DNA from: Rhizomys pruinosus
Lineage: Eukaryota; Chordata; Mammalia; Rodentia; Spalacidae
Reading direction: 5' to 3'
Assembly: GCA_009823505.1 (NCBI GenBank)
Contig: VZQC01001015.1
Span: forward strand, 1,673,977-1,737,976
Length of the DNA: 64,000 nucleotides
The notes below the pieces were generated by a model that saw only the letters and a program-made list of their open reading frames with translations, had not been told where the DNA came from and did no database searches. The translations under genes and the position numbers were made by a program. Numbering within the stretch: the stretch's first letter is position 1; the number at the start of each line of letters is the position of its first letter. Shown here in pieces: positions 61,310 through 64,000 of this stretch.

Positions 61310-64000
61310 GTGAGTGTGGCGGGGCTGGGGTCCGAGTAGGTGCGGGGATCGGGTGGGGAGGCTGAGGGTGAGGATCGGGTGGGGAGGACGGAGTGGGGAG
61401 GCTGGGGGTGAGGAAGGAGTGGGAGACGGGGGGTAAGGACCTGGTTGGGAGACCGGGTGTAGGACCGAGCGGGGAGGCCGGGGTGGGGGGATGAACTCCA
61501 GACCCCCGCGGCGGGCGGGGTTCTGGGTCCTACGGAGGTCTCGGGTCCCGGCTCTCCCAGTCCCCAGCCGATGCGGGCTCGTGGGCCCAGGCTTCAGAGA
61601 CTGCGGGCCAACCCCGTCCGGCCCCTGGCGTTCTGCGCCCTTCTGGCCCATCCCGTCCCTCAATCCCAAGCCGCTGTGGTGGGTGCTACGGTTATCACCA
61701 TTCCCCGTGAAGGAAACTGAGGCTCAACCTAACCTCCCCAGGGCTGTCCCCTCCCCCGAGTCCTCCGGCCCTGCGTCTCTGTCCCCTGCATCCTAGTCCC
61801 TCTATCCCCGGCTGCCCCTATGCTTGACCGTTAGCCGTCCATGCTCATACATGCTGGATGCCCCTGTGTTCTCCAGGCAAAAACTAGTATTATATTGACA
61901 GTGAGAGGAGTAGTCTGGGCCCAGCGCAGCCTGATGCTTATCCATCATTCCCCCAGCCACTTAGCCCTGGCTCAGGACCTCCACACGCTTTATAGATGAT
62001 GATTCCTGGTGACTCACCTGGTAAGATGCAAAGCTGGAGTTCCAACTTGAGTGATTTTGTCCCCCTCCAACTCCATCCCATCTCTTTAATACTTTACTAC
62101 CTGATAATTGTACATGTGAACAGGGCCCAGTGAGATACAATATCACACTTTTTTTGAGACAAGGTCTCATGTGTCCAAGGCTAACCTATGTAGCTAAGGA
62201 TGAACTTATCCTCCTGCCTTCCAAGTGCTGGAATTACAGGCATGTGCCACCACATCTGGTTTATACTGAGCTGGTGGGTTGAAGTGCAGGGCTTCTGTGT
62301 GGTAGGCAACTAATCTACATCCCCACCCAACTCCTCCCCATACTTTCCACCACTGAATCAAACTAAACTTCCATATAGGCTTTATTACTAGGGAGTCTTC
62401 CTAGATGCTTAAGGACATCTACATAGAAAAAAAACAAAATTGGACGAAATAACAACTGGTGATTATTTGGGTTCTTGGTGTCTGCCTATGTCTCTCCTCT
62501 CAGCTCTCCTGTTGAGACCTTGGCCTTGGGCGACAGTCTACTAGGGAGCTTTCCCTTCTCCAGGACCTCCTAGCACCCCACACCCCAACCCCCACCCCCA
62601 AGACCACATCAGTGGTGGAGGGCAGCTCTGGTCTTCGGGTGGCGTTTACCTGGGTCTGCTCACTGATCAGTGTCTGGACAGATGCTCTGGTTCCTCTTTA
62701 AGCTCCTCACACCTTTCCAAAGTGCCACCAGCAGGAGCCTGGCCTCCAGAGTGCTTTCATGGGAGGCCGTGGCTGTGGCTTGTATGGCCCTGAAGTTTCC
62801 CAGTCTGGATGGCACGGTGGCTGCTGAAAGGAAGAGAGAGGCTTCCCAGATGCCAGTGGTAGCTGCTGTTGGGGCGGGCAGATTCTGTCTGTTTTTATCC
62901 TTATTTAGGCTGATGCGGAAAGTGAAGCATAGCTAGGATTTAAATGGCATCCAAGGTCTGTTTTTAAATTGTGGTGGGGGGTCACTGATGAGAGGCCTCT
63001 GACTCAAGACATCAGCCTTCCGGCCACTTTTGAAGACCCTCTTAGCTGTCCAGTTCCATGTAGTCTGACTGCCGGAGGATGACACCAACCATCCCGGTTT
63101 GTCCGGGAATGACTGCTAAAACTGAGATCGTTTCAGACTTGCTGAGTTGCTGGCCCTACTGGTCTGTCACCCACATATTCTTCTACAGTAGCAGGGTATG
63201 GTCCAGGTTGTGGTGATCAGACAAGTGTGAAACTGTACAGGTCGTTTTGCCTCTCCTTAGATTGGCCCTCTCTTGGCACTGGTTGGGGTCGGAGTGCGAT
63301 TTGAGCCTGGCATTTAGAAAACTTTCTGATTCCTCTTTCATTCAATAAATAGCTGTTTTGAGCATGTACTCTGGCAAACTTGGCTTTAAGTATTGGAGAC
63401 AACAGTGGTGTGTGGAGTGAAGTTTTTCTTCACACAGGACACAACTTAAGGGAGAAGTGCACATGAAAGCAGAGCTGAAATGAGGTCTCTTTTGAGATTG
63501 GGGAAGATGGTGCAATGATGTCATTAAATTACAACCTCTGCAGTTGCCTAAGGATGGCAAGGGAAATTTGGGTAGGGACTTACCAAGCTGTTCAGAGAAG
63601 GGACATCTTGTGCAAATATCCAGTGGATTTTCTAAAAGGAGGACCAGGGTGCAAAGAATTAAGGACAGGAGGTGCCGAATTGTGGGGCAGGAAGAACACA
63701 TGTAGAGGATAGGTAATGGCCAAACATAAAGGGTCTTTATCTCATGACTGGTGAAGTCATGTTGTGGACAGTTTTCACTGCTGTCAGAGGTTCCTGATAG
63801 GTTAGCTTACACACAGGTTTTCCAGCTCTGCCTCAAGGAGAAAACAAGCACGCATGCAGGGGTTTGGCTGTAATAAACATCACTTTGCAGTCTGAGCCCA
63901 GTTTACCTTCTAGTTGGCCATGACTTCGCTAGTAGAATGTTAAAGTAGTGTGATCATAACTCAGTCTTTTTTTTTTTTTTTAACATTTTTTTCTTTTCTT
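61310..64000 (+). other. Pfdn4: Pfdn4 intron 1 (start) with degenerate repeats
   Basis: After the G-rich tract comes a short MIR-like piece near 61690, a degenerate antisense B1 (62152-62260), and then mostly unique sequence (62340-63960) without a recognisable exon. A poly(T) run begins at 63969 and the window ends inside it. Confidence 0.6.
61338..61497 (+). repeat. G-rich imperfect tandem repeat in Pfdn4 intron 1
   Basis: Repeated variants of GGATCGGGTGGGGAGG and GGAGGCTGGGGGTGAGG begin 30 bp after the exon 1 donor. The runs of 3-6 G lie on the coding strand and are spaced closely enough for G-quadruplexes. Confidence 0.7.

Larger units (their letters stand above)
60890..61770. promoter_or_regulatory. 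Pfdn4: CpG island at the Pfdn4 5' end
   Basis: GC- and CpG-rich stretch centred on Pfdn4 exon 1. The long open frames seen here on both strands are what high GC produces and do not look like real genes. Confidence 0.7.

Noticed and set aside
60910..61669. Open frames of 134-152 codons around Pfdn4 exon 1.
   Set aside because: CpG-island artefacts. The real coding part is the 8 codons before the GTGAGT donor.
61310..64000. Search for Pfdn4 exon 2 (encoding AEDVNVTFEDQQKIN-like sequence).
   Set aside because: No such reading frame with an acceptor is visible before the window end, so it must lie further right.

Overview
This is vertebrate nuclear DNA from a muroid rodent. It is packed with B1, B2 and a few ID-like SINEs and a rodent-type LINE-1, and it carries the 3' side of a vertebrate gene pair, Cyp24a1 and Pfdn4. 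The B1 and B2 copies differ from the mouse and rat consensus sequences as I remember them, so a non-Mus, non-Rattus lineage (for example a cricetid-like rodent) is likely. The species cannot be fixed from the sequence alone.

Two protein-coding genes are present, arranged head to head about 21 kb apart. Cyp24a1 (mitochondrial vitamin D 24-hydroxylase) is complete on the minus strand. All 11 coding exons were traced with matching splice phases and give an intact 514-codon reading frame (24946-39614). A twelfth, purely 3'UTR exon is inferred at about 19455-20844, and a vitamin-D-responsive promoter lies at about 39970-40245. Pfdn4 (prefoldin subunit 4) starts on the plus strand at 61286. Only its 8-codon first exon and the start of intron 1 are inside the window.

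Layout. 1-19450 is gene-free and repeat-rich. It holds a near-5'-complete LINE-1 (about 3940-7953) with promoter monomers, an LTR inserted in the monomers and a B2 inserted in the LTR. It also holds two copies of an unclassified poly(A)-tailed retroposon and an ERVL-MaLR-like remnant. 19455-39970 is Cyp24a1, whose introns contain many SINEs. 38950-40460 is its CpG-rich promoter and first exons. 40460-60880 is intergenic DNA with SINEs, LTR-like elements and some unique stretches. 60890-61770 is the Pfdn4 CpG island. The rest is Pfdn4 intron 1.

How the parts work together. Cyp24a1 is induced by 1,25-dihydroxyvitamin D3 through paired VDREs, and its enzyme degrades the same hormone, a classic negative-feedback loop. 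Both VDREs, the VSE-like site, the Ets-like site, the GC and CCAAT boxes and the TATA-like box are visible in the known order and spacing. Pfdn4 is a housekeeping chaperone gene with a TATA-less, YY1/E-box type promoter.

The most novel-looking observation is a composite SINE. A B2 5' half is fused to a full-length B1 with the same junction in three independent insertions (24325-24624, 48630-48916, 54970-55385). Each is flanked by a single target-site duplication, so the chimera itself appears to be mobile. Next in interest are a young B2 subfamily marked by a 17-bp internal duplication, two sites hit twice by retroposition, and a 35-bp tandem duplication just upstream of Cyp24a1 exon 9 that carries VDRE-like direct repeats.
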